Below, one piece after another: positions 18,487 through 26,904 of a stretch of DNA of 64,000 bases. Every line of letters starts with the position of its first letter. Within the stretch, counting starts at the first letter, position 1. The DNA lies in contig NZ_NEVQ01000021.1 in NCBI RefSeq assembly GCF_002261185.1, positions 172,888 through 236,887 on the forward strand, given 5' to 3'. The position numbers and the translations under genes are program-made. The stretch is from Bordetella genomosp. 4. Lineage in GTDB: Bacteria; Pseudomonadota; Gammaproteobacteria; Burkholderiales; Burkholderiaceae_B. The notes under the pieces were generated by a model that worked only from the letters and a program-made list of their open reading frames with translations, made no database searches and was not told the origin of the DNA.

Positions 18487-19689
18487 TCAAGCAAGCTTTT
18501 CGCAGGCGGTGCGAATTGCCGAGCAGCCCTCGCGGATATCATCCAGCGACGCCGCAAAAGACAGGCGGAAAGTGCCCGGTGCGCCGTAGGCATTGCCGTC
18601 GATCACCGCAACACCGGCCTCGCGCAGCAAATAGTGCGTCAGATCGGTATCGGTGTTGATCACCTCGCCAGACGGCGTGCGTTTGCCCAGCAGTCCCTGG
18701 CAATCCGGAAAGACATAGAACGCTCCTTGCGGCTCGACGATCTGCAAGCCCGATGTCCCGCGCAGCGCCGCCATGGCCGTATCGCGGCGTTCGCGAAACA
18801 CCTTTGCGAACTCGGCGACGCAATCCTGCGGACCAGCCAACGCCTCCAGTGCAGCGGCCTGGCTGACTGACGATGCGCCCGAGGTGCTTTGCGACTGCAG
18901 AATCGCCATCGCCTTGATCAACTCATCGGGCCCCGCACCATAACCGATGCGCCAGCCGGTCATCGCGTAGGCCTTGGACACGCCATTGACAACCAGGGTG
19001 CGATCGACGAGCTCCGGCGCGACTTGCAGCGGATGTACAGTGGCCTCGCCGGAGAAATTCAGCCGGGCATAGATATCGTCCGTCATCAGCCACACGTGCG
19101 GATGCCGCACCAGCACGTCAGCCAGGGCTCGCAACTCATCAGCGCGATACACAGCGCCGGTCGGGTTACTCGGCGCATTCATCATCAGCCATTTGGTGCG
19201 TGGCGTGATGGCGCGCGCCAGGGCGTCGGGCGTCAGTTTGTAATCGGTTTGCGGCGTCGTCGGCACGGCGACCGGCACACCGCCGTTGACCAGCACCATA
19301 TCCGGGTATGACACCCAGAACGGCGCGGGGATGATGACCTCGTCACCGTCGTTCAAGGTAGCCGCCAGCCCGTTGAAAATCACTTGCTTGGCGCCCGTGC
19401 TGACGATGATGCGTGAGGCGGGATATTCCACGCCCGTTTCTTCCTGCAGGCGTATGCTGGCGGCCTTGCGCAGTGCGACCGTGCCTTGAGCGGGCGGGTA
19501 TTTGGTTTCACCGCGATTCATCGCGGCTGTCGCTGCCTGGCGAATGTGCTCCGGCGTCATGAAATCCGGCTCGCCCACCGTCAGGTCAATAACGCGGCGG
19601 CCTTGTTCGCGCAGCTCGGCAATGATGGCGCGGGCCGCCACGCTGGGCGAGAGTTTGATGCGTTTGATCTTGTCGGCGATGATGCTCAT
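18487..19689 (-). CDS. Class I/II pyridoxal-phosphate aminotransferase (aspartate aminotransferase-like)
   Basis: A fold-type I aminotransferase of about 400 residues. It shows the IDLTVGEPDFMTPEHI start of the AspC/PatA subgroup, the Asn-containing NAPSNPTGAVY loop, the PLP-binding Lys in SKAYAMTGWRIGYG and the C-terminal carboxylate-binding Arg in GTFRLSFA. It would move an amino group from the imported amino acid to a keto acid. The ATG at 19689 overlaps the rraA-like stop as TAATG, so translation is coupled. A 14-codon longer frame lies within the neighbour. Confidence 0.9.
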   Translation of the reverse strand: MSIIADKIKRIKLSPSVAARAIIAELREQGRRVIDLTVGEPDFMTPEHIRQAATAAMNRGETKYPPAQGTVALRKAASIRLQEETGVEYPASRIIVSTGAKQVIFNGLAATLNDGDEVIIPAPFWVSYPDMVLVNGGVPVAVPTTPQTDYKLTPDALARAITPRTKWLMMNAPSNPTGAVYRADELRALADVLVRHPHVWLMTDDIYARLNFSGEATVHPLQVAPELVDRTLVVNGVSKAYAMTGWRIGYGAGPDELIKAMAILQSQSTSGASSVSQAAALEALAGPQDCVAEFAKVFRERRDTAMAALRGTSGLQIVEPQGAFYVFPDCQGLLGKRTPSGEVINTDTDLTHYLLREAGVAVIDGNAYGAPGTFRLSFAASLDDIREGCSAIRTACEKLA

Positions 19690-20378
19690 TACGCATCTCC
19701 CGACTTCTGCGCGATGATGCGGTCGACCCACGGCTTGGTGTAGGTGCCGGCGTTCAGTTTTTCCTTGATGGCGGCCTCGTCGGCCTCTTTTTTCAGTGCC
19801 AGGGCCAGGACAGCCTCGGCGTGCCCGGCCGGGATCACGACTACGCCATCGGCATCGCCCACCACCACGTCGCCGGGGAATACCACCTGGCCGCCTACCG
19901 ACACAGGCACATTGATCTCGCCGGGGCCTTCTTTGTAGGGCCCGCGGTGCGTCACGCCGCGCGCAAAGCAGCCGAAATCCTCTTGCGCGAACACATCGGC
20001 ATCCCGCACCGCGCCGTCAATCACAAAGCCCACCACGCCGCGCATGCGGGCGTCCATCATCATCAATTCGCCCACCAACGCGTTGTTGGTATCGCCACCG
20101 CCGTCAACCACGATCACTTCGCCGGCCTCGGCGAGCGAAATCGCCTTGTGGATCATCAGGTTGTCGCCCGGGCGAGCCTTGACCGTCAACGCACGTCCCA
20201 CGATGCGGCGCGCTTGTGCATGCAAGGGGCGCAGCCCCGTCACGCCGTACAAGCGATTCATGCAATCACTGATCTGCGCCGAGCCGACAGTCGCAAAACC
20301 GGCCAGAACGGTAGAGGAAACGGCCGACTCAGGCCGGGGAAGAACGCGATATCCGATAAGACTCATGGGCTTGGGCAA
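19689..20378 (-). CDS. RraA-like / 4-hydroxy-4-methyl-2-oxoglutarate aldolase family protein
   Basis: A 229-residue protein of the RraA/HMG-aldolase family. Conserved marks are VVDGGGDTNNALVGELMMMDAR, GFVIDGAVRDAD with the Arg-Asp pair needed by the aldolases, and GDVVVGDADGVVVIP near the C-terminus. Aldolase members split 4-hydroxy-4-methyl-2-oxoglutarate into two pyruvates and can decarboxylate oxaloacetate. The E. coli RraA member inhibits RNase E instead. Its coupling to an aminotransferase and an amino-acid transporter argues for the catabolic role. First gene of the operon. An alternative ATG is 4 codons in. Confidence 0.82.
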   Translation of the reverse strand: MPKPMSLIGYRVLPRPESAVSSTVLAGFATVGSAQISDCMNRLYGVTGLRPLHAQARRIVGRALTVKARPGDNLMIHKAISLAEAGEVIVVDGGGDTNNALVGELMMMDARMRGVVGFVIDGAVRDADVFAQEDFGCFARGVTHRGPYKEGPGEINVPVSVGGQVVFPGDVVVGDADGVVVIPAGHAEAVLALALKKEADEAAIKEKLNAGTYTKPWVDRIIAQKSGDA

Positions 20379-20570
20379 TGAATGCGTAAAAAACTGGAAG
20401 AAAACCAGCCCGCATTACAAACCCTAGGCTTCCAATCCTCAAAACGATATAAATTCGGCCAAATTCACGAAAAAAATTCGTGCATCGGATTATGGCCAGT
20501 CGCCCCCTGCGGAGCCTCGGATGCTCGCCCCTAGACACCGCGGCAATTCGACCTGCCACAACGCGAACCG

Positions 20571-21248
20571 TCAGGGTTTCGCGCCCGCGTCCATCAAGAT
20601 GCGCGCGATATCGTCGTATCCATGTTGGCGAGCATGCGCCAACGGCGTCACGCCACGGCCGTCCGGCAGATTCACATCCGCGCCCGCCTGCACCAGCGCT
20701 TGCACAATCTGCACATGCCGAGACCCGCCGTCGCCCAGGATGATGGCTTCGAGCAATGCGGTCCAGCCCAGGCGATTGACGTGGTCCACGTCCACGCCGG
20801 CCTCAATCAATCGACGCACAGTCTGGACATGGCCGCGCTCGGCCGCTGGGATCAGCGCCGTGCCGCCATACCGGTTCGTGCTTTTCAGGTCTGCGCCATG
20901 TGCGAGGGTCATCTCCAGGATCTCGTTCAGGCCGCGTGCGCCGGCGTACAAATACGCACTATCCTGAATCGCATCCTTGGCATTGACGTCCGCGCCGGCA
21001 TCGATCAATGCCTGGGCCGCCGCGACGTTGTTCTCGTGGGTAGCGACGAGCAAGGCGGTGCGCCCTCTTTCATCCCGCGCCTCCAGCACCGCACCCTGGT
21101 CAAGCAAGGCCCGGATATCAGCTGCATTTCCAGATGCAGCCGTGTGCAGTAATTCGCGATTCAAGGGGCTCTCCTCTGCAAAACTGCCCGTACTCATCCA
21201 CGTTGCCATGAAACAAGCGACGTAAATTGCAAAACGTTTGAACAGCAT
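20571..21248 (-). CDS. Exported ankyrin-repeat protein
   Basis: A 225-residue protein with a signal peptide (MLFKRFAIYVACFMATW, cleavage near GSFAEE) and about five ankyrin repeats, recognisable by ELLHTAASGNAADIRALLDQGA, GRTALLVATHENNVAAAQAL, GGTALIPAAERGHVQTVRRL and GVTPLAHARQHGYDDIARIL. Periplasmic ankyrin proteins mediate protein-protein contacts. No partner gene is obvious. It stands alone, divergent from the LysR gene at 21374. About 90 bases downstream a small CACGAA/TTCGTG hairpin (20466-20482) could end the transcript. Function unknown. Confidence 0.85.
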   Translation of the reverse strand: MLFKRFAIYVACFMATWMSTGSFAEESPLNRELLHTAASGNAADIRALLDQGAVLEARDERGRTALLVATHENNVAAAQALIDAGADVNAKDAIQDSAYLYAGARGLNEILEMTLAHGADLKSTNRYGGTALIPAAERGHVQTVRRLIEAGVDVDHVNRLGWTALLEAIILGDGGSRHVQIVQALVQAGADVNLPDGRGVTPLAHARQHGYDDIARILMDAGAKP

Positions 21249-21373
21249 TGTTTATCTCCATCGACATGAAAAGCCGATAACAGCCAGGTTGTCCTGACAC
21301 CGCGTCCATAGTTGCCAGGCTTTCCATGGCCATGATAAAAGCCAATCATCACATTAAAAAATTAAATATTTAA

Positions 21374-22261
21374 ATGCCAGCCAGTCTGAAATCGAATAAC
21401 GTGCTTTTCGAACTGGATTTGCTGAAAGCCATGGTCGCCGTCGTCGAATGCGGAAGTTTCACGACAGCAGCGACACGGCTGCACTCCACGCAATCCACGG
21501 TCAGCCAAAAAATACGCCGCCTGGAGGACCTGGCCGGCCATACCCTGCTCGATCGCGGCAATCGCGAGGTGCGTCCGACCGAGGCGGGGCATGTATTGTT
21601 GCGATACGCCCGCCAGATGTTGGCCGCCAACGAGCAATTGGCCGAAGCCTTGTCCGGCGCAATGGTGGCGGTCACCGTAAGGCTCGGCTTGCCGGAGGAT
21701 TTCGCCACCGGTCCGATCACCAAGGCCTTTTCCGCCTTTACCCAGCACCACCCTCACGTCAAGCTGGAAGTCACCAGCGGCCTGAGCCGCGATTTGTATC
21801 ACGGCTACGAGCAAGGTGAATTGGATCTCGTGCTGGTGAAACAACGGCGTCATAGCCGCGCGGCAGTCACGTGCCGTCCGGAAAAGCTGGTATGGATCGA
21901 CAGTGCGCGGCACCCCTGCCTGAAACAGGATCCTATTCCGCTGGTCACCTTTCCCCAGCGAGGGCTGTATCGCGACGAGATGATCCAGGCATTAGAGGCC
22001 ATCGGACGGCGCTGGCGCATCAGCTTTACCAGTTCGAGCCTGGCCGGCATTCAGGAGGCCGTCGCCAACGGGATGGGTATCAGCCTGCTGCCGCATCGAG
22101 CAACATCCAAGAATCACCAGATACTGACCCGGCGCAGCGGCTTACCCGAGATTGACGCCTACGAACTGGGCATTTTTTATCGCCCCTCCGCGAATCAGGA
22201 AACTCGCGAACTGGCCGATGTGCTGGTTCAGTTGCTGGACCGTTCCGAAACCAGATCCTGA
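21374..22261 (+). CDS. LysR-family transcriptional regulator
   Basis: A 295-residue regulator with the N-terminal winged helix LLKAMVAVVECGSF...RLHSTQSTVSQKIRRLE and a substrate-binding domain. The AT-rich 60-base leader before its ATG contrasts with the surrounding GC-rich DNA. Its 3' end overlaps the 3' end of the convergent amidohydrolase gene by 34 bases. Candidate targets are the ankyrin gene, divergent 125 bases away, or the amidohydrolase. Neither link can be proved from sequence. Confidence 0.85.
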   Translation: MPASLKSNNVLFELDLLKAMVAVVECGSFTTAATRLHSTQSTVSQKIRRLEDLAGHTLLDRGNREVRPTEAGHVLLRYARQMLAANEQLAEALSGAMVAVTVRLGLPEDFATGPITKAFSAFTQHHPHVKLEVTSGLSRDLYHGYEQGELDLVLVKQRRHSRAAVTCRPEKLVWIDSARHPCLKQDPIPLVTFPQRGLYRDEMIQALEAIGRRWRISFTSSSLAGIQEAVANGMGISLLPHRATSKNHQILTRRSGLPEIDAYELGIFYRPSANQETRELADVLVQLLDRSETRS

Positions 22262-23415
22262 ACACGGCCTTTGCGTATCAGGCGCCGCTCGGCGGGCGCG
22301 CTCGCTACGGCAGCCGCCGCGTTAGGCGCCTTGACCGCCACGAAGGTCGCCTCGTTTCCGACTGCCAATCCATAGCCGCTCAAGCCCAGCACTGCCGCCC
22401 CCGCCGAGGAAACTAGGTGCAGTGCGGTGTGCAACGACTCGTCGGTATAGAACCCCGAGCGATATCCGACCAGCATGGCCCGCTGCAACATGTCGCCCGT
22501 GCCATAGGGCCACCAGGCATCCTGAATGTTGTCATTGCCGGAGAACACATTCACCCCCGCCTCACGCAAGCGTAGCACCGGCGGAAACGCCCGGTTGCCC
22601 GGCGCGTTCGTCATGATGGCGACACCGGCCTGGGCCAATGCCGCTGCAATGCGATCCAGGACATCCGGCGTCACATCGCCCAGGCTATAAGCATGGCTGA
22701 CCGCGACACGGCCACCCAGCCCTGCTGCGCGCGTGCGGGCTGCAATGCGGTGAAGTTGCTCTACGCCCTGCAATCCTGGCTCATGCAAATGGATGTCAAT
22801 TTTTACGCTATGTTTTTCGGCGATCCCGAATACCGCGTCCAACTGACTATCGGCATCGCCATCCAGCGTCGTGGGGTCGATGCCGCCGACGACATCGACG
22901 CCCGCACGCGCGGCGGCCTCGAGAATCTGCACCGTACCGGGACAGGACATCACACCAGCCTGCGGAAACGCCACCAGCTCAATATGCATGCGGCCGCGCC
23001 ATTGGTCCCGCACCTGCATGATAGTGTGCAGATTTTCCAGCCCTGTCGTCGCATCTACGTCCACATGGCTGCGCATGGCAACCGTACCAAACGCCGCGGC
23101 CTGTGCAAGTAGTGCCTGCGCACGATCGGCCATCGGTTTTGCTTGCGCCAACGCCTGCTTTTCGACCGCCAGACGCTCACGCAGACTGTTCGCCGGCTGA
23201 TGCGGATGCCAGACGTCGCCGACAAAACTCTTGTCCAGGTGAATGTGGCCATCAACAAACCCCGGCAGCACCACCCAGCCTTGCAGATCGACAACGTCTG
23301 CGCCCGGCACCACCGGGACATCCGGCCCCATGCTGACGATCTTGCCATCGGCTACGGCGATACAAAGCGGGCTGCCATCGGCGGCGGCGGCATTAATGAA
23401 TAGACGTTCTATCAT
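22228..23415 (-). CDS. Cytosine-deaminase-like metal-dependent amidohydrolase
   Basis: A 395-residue amidohydrolase with the metal-site series of the cytosine deaminase subgroup: GFVDGHIHLDKSF near residue 60, MRSHVDVD, IDIHLHEPG, VAVSHAYSLGD and SGNDNIQDAWWPYGTGDM near 300. These supply the His, His, His and Asp ligands and match CodA-type enzymes. It hydrolyses a ring or chain C-N bond, releasing ammonia in deaminases. The exact substrate (cytosine, creatinine-like or another cyclic amidine) is not determined. It overlaps the convergent LysR gene by 34 bases at the 3' end. Confidence 0.85.
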   Translation of the reverse strand: MIERLFINAAAADGSPLCIAVADGKIVSMGPDVPVVPGADVVDLQGWVVLPGFVDGHIHLDKSFVGDVWHPHQPANSLRERLAVEKQALAQAKPMADRAQALLAQAAAFGTVAMRSHVDVDATTGLENLHTIMQVRDQWRGRMHIELVAFPQAGVMSCPGTVQILEAAARAGVDVVGGIDPTTLDGDADSQLDAVFGIAEKHSVKIDIHLHEPGLQGVEQLHRIAARTRAAGLGGRVAVSHAYSLGDVTPDVLDRIAAALAQAGVAIMTNAPGNRAFPPVLRLREAGVNVFSGNDNIQDAWWPYGTGDMLQRAMLVGYRSGFYTDESLHTALHLVSSAGAAVLGLSGYGLAVGNEATFVAVKAPNAAAAVASAPAERRLIRKGRVQDLVSERSSN

Positions 23416-23736
23416 TGCAAAATCCTGATGGGTGAGCAGACGCGAGGCTTTTAATTATTGAATGCCTCAAGCACATCAAGGTGTCACGATAGCGCTATCC
23501 GCAAGGCATCGACAAGTTAAATGTCTGAATGGCCGCCATTCGATTTATGAATAGCGTGGCTGGAGTGAGCAGGATGCACCAGGATGGCCGCACACCTTGT
23601 TGAATAGCAGGATGGCAGAAAGCATAGAGCCGATGTCCTCACATGGCGGACATCGGCTCAAGATTTTGGATGAGTACCGGGCTCAACCCATCAGCCCGGC
23701 ATCCATCAAACCACTACTATCGCGAGATAGCTTGGT
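23416..23736. other. Intergenic region with three hairpins
   Basis: This 321-base gap separates the amidohydrolase start from the M48 protease stop and holds no convincing gene. It contains a perfect 12-base-pair hairpin (23627-23638 with 23648-23659), a second one of 7 base pairs (CCGGGCT/AGCCCGG, 23677-23699), and a small CTATC/GATAG one close to the protease stop. The two larger hairpins are downstream of the leftward protease gene and probably end its transcript, though none is followed by a clear U-run. Confidence 0.5.
23627..23699 (-). terminator. Tandem hairpins downstream of the M48 protease gene
   Basis: GAGCCGATGTCC/GGACATCGGCTC with a 9-base loop and CCGGGCT/AGCCCGG with a 9-base loop lie 40-110 bases past the protease stop on its strand. 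Stem length and GC content suggest termination or 3' end protection. U-tracts are missing. Confidence 0.4.
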
Positions 23737-24501
23737 TTACTTCTTGCTGGCGTCAATACGAGCCTGCATGCGTGCCGCGCGATCCGGCGAGGACGGGTGC
23801 GAGCTGAACATGCTGCTCTCGCCGCCATCGAGCTTGGCCAGTTTCTGGAACGCCGTCACCAGGCCTTCGCGCTTCATCTTTTTCTCGGTCAGCAGATCGA
23901 ACGAGTAATCGTCGGCATCCGACTCTTGCGATTGCGAGAATTGCGCATTGATGAACGACTCGGTCAAGTCGCCCAACTGCGAGGAGTTCAATGCGGTGGC
24001 GATGTTGTTGCCCGAAGCGTTGGCGGCATCACGCGCAGCAGCGACAGCGTAGGCAGTCTGCATGGCTTTCTTCGAATGGCCCAAGGCGACGTGGCCCATT
24101 TCGTGGCCAATCACGCCACGCAGTTCGTCGTCGGTCATCAAGTCCATCAGGCCGCTGTACACACGCACGCAGCCATTGCCCATTGCCCAGGCGTTGACGT
24201 CTTCGGTCAGATAGACCTTGTAGTTGACCTTTTGGCCGTTCAAGGTCATGTTGCCAAAGCCCTTCATGATTTTGGTCAGACGCTTGCTGTACTTGTTGCC
24301 AGCCGGGGCGACTTTGGAGGTCTGATCGCTCTCTTTGCACGAGGCATCGGACAACTGCACGATCTGCGCGTCGGTCAGGGTGGCAGCCGAGTACAGGTTA
24401 GAGCCGGCCGACATCGCGCTGTCGAGATTCATGCCGCTGCAACCGGCCAAAAACACGCTGGCAGCCAGCGCCGTCGCTATCAATTTGGTTTTGCTTTTCA
24501 T
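23737..24501 (-). CDS. M48-family metalloprotease lipoprotein (BepA/LoiP-like)
   Basis: A 254-residue periplasmic zinc protease. The ATG at 24501 gives a lipoprotein signal MKSKTKLIATALAASVFLAG followed by the lipid-accepting Cys. The zinc motif HEMGH sits in GVIGHEMGHVALGH, and the third ligand Glu is in SQESDADDYSFDLL. Family members (LoiP, BepA) act on outer-membrane proteins during envelope stress. A longer frame with 15 more residues has no signal-peptide logic. Single-gene unit. Confidence 0.9.
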   Translation of the reverse strand: MKSKTKLIATALAASVFLAGCSGMNLDSAMSAGSNLYSAATLTDAQIVQLSDASCKESDQTSKVAPAGNKYSKRLTKIMKGFGNMTLNGQKVNYKVYLTEDVNAWAMGNGCVRVYSGLMDLMTDDELRGVIGHEMGHVALGHSKKAMQTAYAVAAARDAANASGNNIATALNSSQLGDLTESFINAQFSQSQESDADDYSFDLLTEKKMKREGLVTAFQKLAKLDGGESSMFSSHPSSPDRAARMQARIDASKK

Positions 24502-24938
24502 TGTTCGAGATCCTCTTCTCACTGGGCACATTGTGTGGGACGTCATTGCTTTCTCTCGGTACGCCGCTCTCCCGTCCCTTGGCGCATACGCGTGCCGGCA
24601 TCTGCCAGCCTGGACCGATTAAAAATTCGCAGGCTCGACTGTAATGACAAGTGTCTGATCGTTAGGTGTTATACGTTTTCGAATTGCAACTAAAAACTTA
24701 ACGTTATATGGCATGAGGTGACAAAAAACGGCCGGTTTCTCCTGTCATGAGCGGCGTAATGGTGGCGAATTCCCTGTAGATTCATAGGCATGCTCGCTGG
24801 TCTGCCGCCGGTCGAAGGTAAACAGCTCTTGAAAAACCTCGTGCAGCCATCCAACACAAAATGCAACCAAACATGCCAGTATTGCGCGTTGATGCACAAT
24901 ACCCATGGACTTAATATTCGTTCACAAAGGCTCGCACC
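24502..24938. other. Non-coding divergent region, M48 protease / L,D-transpeptidase
   Basis: A 437-base gap between divergent genes. The middle part (about 24640-24720) is AT-rich compared with the flanks and should carry the promoters. I see no ORF with coding character: a leftward 124-codon frame here extends antisense into the transpeptidase gene. No clear operator palindrome was found. Confidence 0.5.
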
Positions 24939-25502
24939 GTGCGTCTGCGTCTTCGCGTTCTCGTTCCTATAGCCCTGCTGCTCGCCGCAGGCGGTTTTGC
25001 CTATACCAAGGTCATGGCCAGAGTCGCTACCGTCACCCCGCCTGATCTGGTCGCCAAAGCGCAACAGGCGGACAGGATCGTCGTCTCCAAGACCGACAAG
25101 ATGATGTATTTATTCCGCGGCGATACCATCCTGAAAAGCTATCGCATCAGCATGGGCAGCCATTGGGATCAGGGCCATAAAGAGCGCGAGGGCGACGAGC
25201 GCACGCCTGAAGGCAGCTATCTGATCGATTGGCGCAATCCAAAGTCGTCTGCTTATCTGAGCCTGCATATTTCCTATCCGAACGCCGACGACACCGAGCG
25301 CGCGCGGCAGAGTAATGTCAGCCCTGGTGGGAATGTGATGATTCACGGACTGCCCAATGGCTGGGGTGCCCTGGGAACACTGCATCGACTCCTTGACTGG
25401 ACCGATGGCTGCGTTGGCGTGACCAATGAAGAAATGCGAGAGATCTGGTCGCTGACGCCGAATGGCACGCCGATCGCGATTCATGCGAGGTGGGAGCCTT
25501 AG
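24939..25502 (+). CDS. L,D-transpeptidase (YkuD) family protein
   Basis: A 187-residue envelope protein starting at a GTG 8 bases after AAAGG. An N-terminal hydrophobic segment (RVLVPIALLLAAGGFAY) is a membrane anchor or signal, followed by a YkuD domain: RIVVSKTDKMMYLFRGD, SMGSHWDQGHKEREGDERTPEG and the catalytic region with His in MIHGLPNG and Cys in TDGCVGVT. Such enzymes form 3-3 peptidoglycan cross-links or attach proteins. The Ser/Thr before Cys is TDGC rather than the commoner SHGC. Confidence 0.87.
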   Translation: MRLRLRVLVPIALLLAAGGFAYTKVMARVATVTPPDLVAKAQQADRIVVSKTDKMMYLFRGDTILKSYRISMGSHWDQGHKEREGDERTPEGSYLIDWRNPKSSAYLSLHISYPNADDTERARQSNVSPGGNVMIHGLPNGWGALGTLHRLLDWTDGCVGVTNEEMREIWSLTPNGTPIAIHARWEP

Positions 25503-25561
25503 AATTTTTCGTGTGCGGACGATCAAATGATTTCCTCCGCACTTCGATGACACTGCTATCG

Positions 25562-26389
25562 TTACTGGTCGAGTCGTTTCAGAACTGCCGCCACAATAGC
25601 CTCTGGCCTATCCTCCTGAACGAGGTGTCCTGAATCAGATACGCAAATGCATTCGGCGTCAGAGATCGCTGCCGCGAGGGCCACTCCCTTTTCAAAGGGT
25701 ATCCACTCATCGTTCCGCCCCCACAGGACGGTCACCGGACATTCCATCCGCGCGTATCGTTGCTCGATCTCGTCGGTGAATTTCTGATCCATCTGCGCAA
25801 TTTGACGATAGAACGCGGGCTGGCCAACGGGCCCAAGCCATGGCGCACTGTAGATTTCCAGCGCCTGCTCGGACAGCGGATTGTAGGCGGCGGTCTGTAA
25901 ATAGGCTCTCAGCAGCGCCCGGTGCATATAGTCTGGCATCCCGGAGAAGGCTATTTCATGCTTGCGCACATGCTGGACCAGCGGGGATCCCCACGGGGCG
26001 AGAGCGACGGCGTCAAAGATCGTCAGGGATCTGTAGCGCAAACCGTTCAGATAGTAGGCACGCAGCGCCGTGGCTCCACCGAAATCATGCGCAAGCACGT
26101 CCGGACAGTCGAGGTTCCACTCCGAGAACAGGGCGGCAAGGACCTTGTTCTGTACGGCCAGTGACACGTCCTGCCCCTCTCGCATCTCCGACAATCCATA
26201 GCCGACCAGATCAAAATAGTAGATGGTCCGGCGGTCAGCGAGCTGCGGCACGATCCGGCGCCAGACCTGCGAGGAAAAGGGTGTGCCGTGAATCGCTACC
26301 AGCGGCGGCCCGCTGCCGACCTTGCCCCAGCGGACGGCGTTTCCTTCGATGATCGCGGTATTGGGTAGATCCAACATGGCATCACTCAC
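25562..26389 (-). CDS. Alpha/beta hydrolase with Asp nucleophile (epoxide hydrolase/haloalkane dehalogenase-like)
   Basis: A 275-residue alpha/beta hydrolase. The oxyanion region is IHGTPFSSQVWRR, the nucleophile elbow is LAHDFGGATALR with Asp where esterases have Ser, and the catalytic His lies in SDSGHLVQEDRPEA. An Asp nucleophile is typical of haloalkane dehalogenases and epoxide hydrolases. The start is a GTG at 26389, with an ATG 4 codons later as an alternative. Divergent from the small ArsR-type gene across a 38-base gap containing a palindrome, so the regulator very likely controls it. Substrate unknown. Confidence 0.83.
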   Translation of the reverse strand: MSDAMLDLPNTAIIEGNAVRWGKVGSGPPLVAIHGTPFSSQVWRRIVPQLADRRTIYYFDLVGYGLSEMREGQDVSLAVQNKVLAALFSEWNLDCPDVLAHDFGGATALRAYYLNGLRYRSLTIFDAVALAPWGSPLVQHVRKHEIAFSGMPDYMHRALLRAYLQTAAYNPLSEQALEIYSAPWLGPVGQPAFYRQIAQMDQKFTDEIEQRYARMECPVTVLWGRNDEWIPFEKGVALAAAISDAECICVSDSGHLVQEDRPEAIVAAVLKRLDQ

Positions 26390-26413
26390 ATTGTCGTTTA
26401 GCTATATGACAAT
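26390..26413. promoter_or_regulatory. Candidate ArsR-type operator
   Basis: ATTGTC (26390-26395) and GACAAT (26408-26413) form an inverted repeat with a 12-base spacer inside the 38-base gap between the divergent hydrolase and ArsR genes. Symmetry, position next to the hydrolase start and typical ArsR operator size support it as the autoregulatory site. Confidence 0.5.
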
Positions 26414-26427
26414 ATATAATCCAGGCC

Positions 26428-26766
26428 ATGGATAGATCAACCCAAATCAAGGCGATGGCGAGCGAGCAGCGGTTAACCGTCCTTCGACTGTTGGCGGAAC
26501 CGCAAAAGCATTTCGGGCATCAGTGGTCCGCCGATCCGATCGAGTTCGGGGTGTGCATGACCTTGATTGCCGAGGCGCTGGCGGTTGCACAGCCTACGGC
26601 CAGCCGGCATTTGGATATTCTCAAGCAAGCCGGCTTTATCACCGTGCGCAAGCACCTGAAATGGTCGTATTGCAAGCGGGATGAGGCGGCGATCAGAGAC
26701 TATCTGGATTGGCTCGCGGCCGAGCTTTCGTCGACCGTTGAGGGGAAGGTCGTGGGACGAGTTTAG
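26428..26766 (+). CDS. ArsR-family winged-helix regulator
   Basis: A 112-residue regulator: STQIKAMASEQRLTVLRLLA at the start, the recognition helix region LAVAQPTASRHLDILKQAGF, and wing ITVRKHLKWSYCKRDEAAI. No metal-binding Cys pair (CVC) is present, so it is probably one of the metal-independent members that answer to small molecules. It likely represses itself and the divergent hydrolase. Confidence 0.85.
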   Translation: MDRSTQIKAMASEQRLTVLRLLAEPQKHFGHQWSADPIEFGVCMTLIAEALAVAQPTASRHLDILKQAGFITVRKHLKWSYCKRDEAAIRDYLDWLAAELSSTVEGKVVGRV

Positions 26767-26777
26767 AGGCGATTAAT

Positions 26778-26804
26778 TGGGGTATTTTCGAAAAAAATAC
26801 CCCA
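26778..26804 (+). terminator. Hairpin after the ArsR gene
   Basis: TGGGGTATTTT (26778-26788) pairs with AAAATACCCCA (26794-26804) across a 5-base loop, 12 bases past the ArsR stop. The stem is perfect over 11 pairs. No long U-run follows, but the position fits a terminator, possibly used from both sides as ychF converges here. Confidence 0.55.
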
Positions 26805-26904
26805 TTGAAACCGCTCGATTACCCTATTCCGATCAGTCATCCCGGTCGGCAGCCGGTGCTATCTGGAGGCACTGGCGAGTTCTGGACGAACCGTCAGACG
26901 TTGA

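Noticed and set aside
24690..25064. Minus-strand 124-codon frame in the protease/transpeptidase gap
   Set aside because: Half of it is antisense to the L,D-transpeptidase gene; no start site or recognisable domain.
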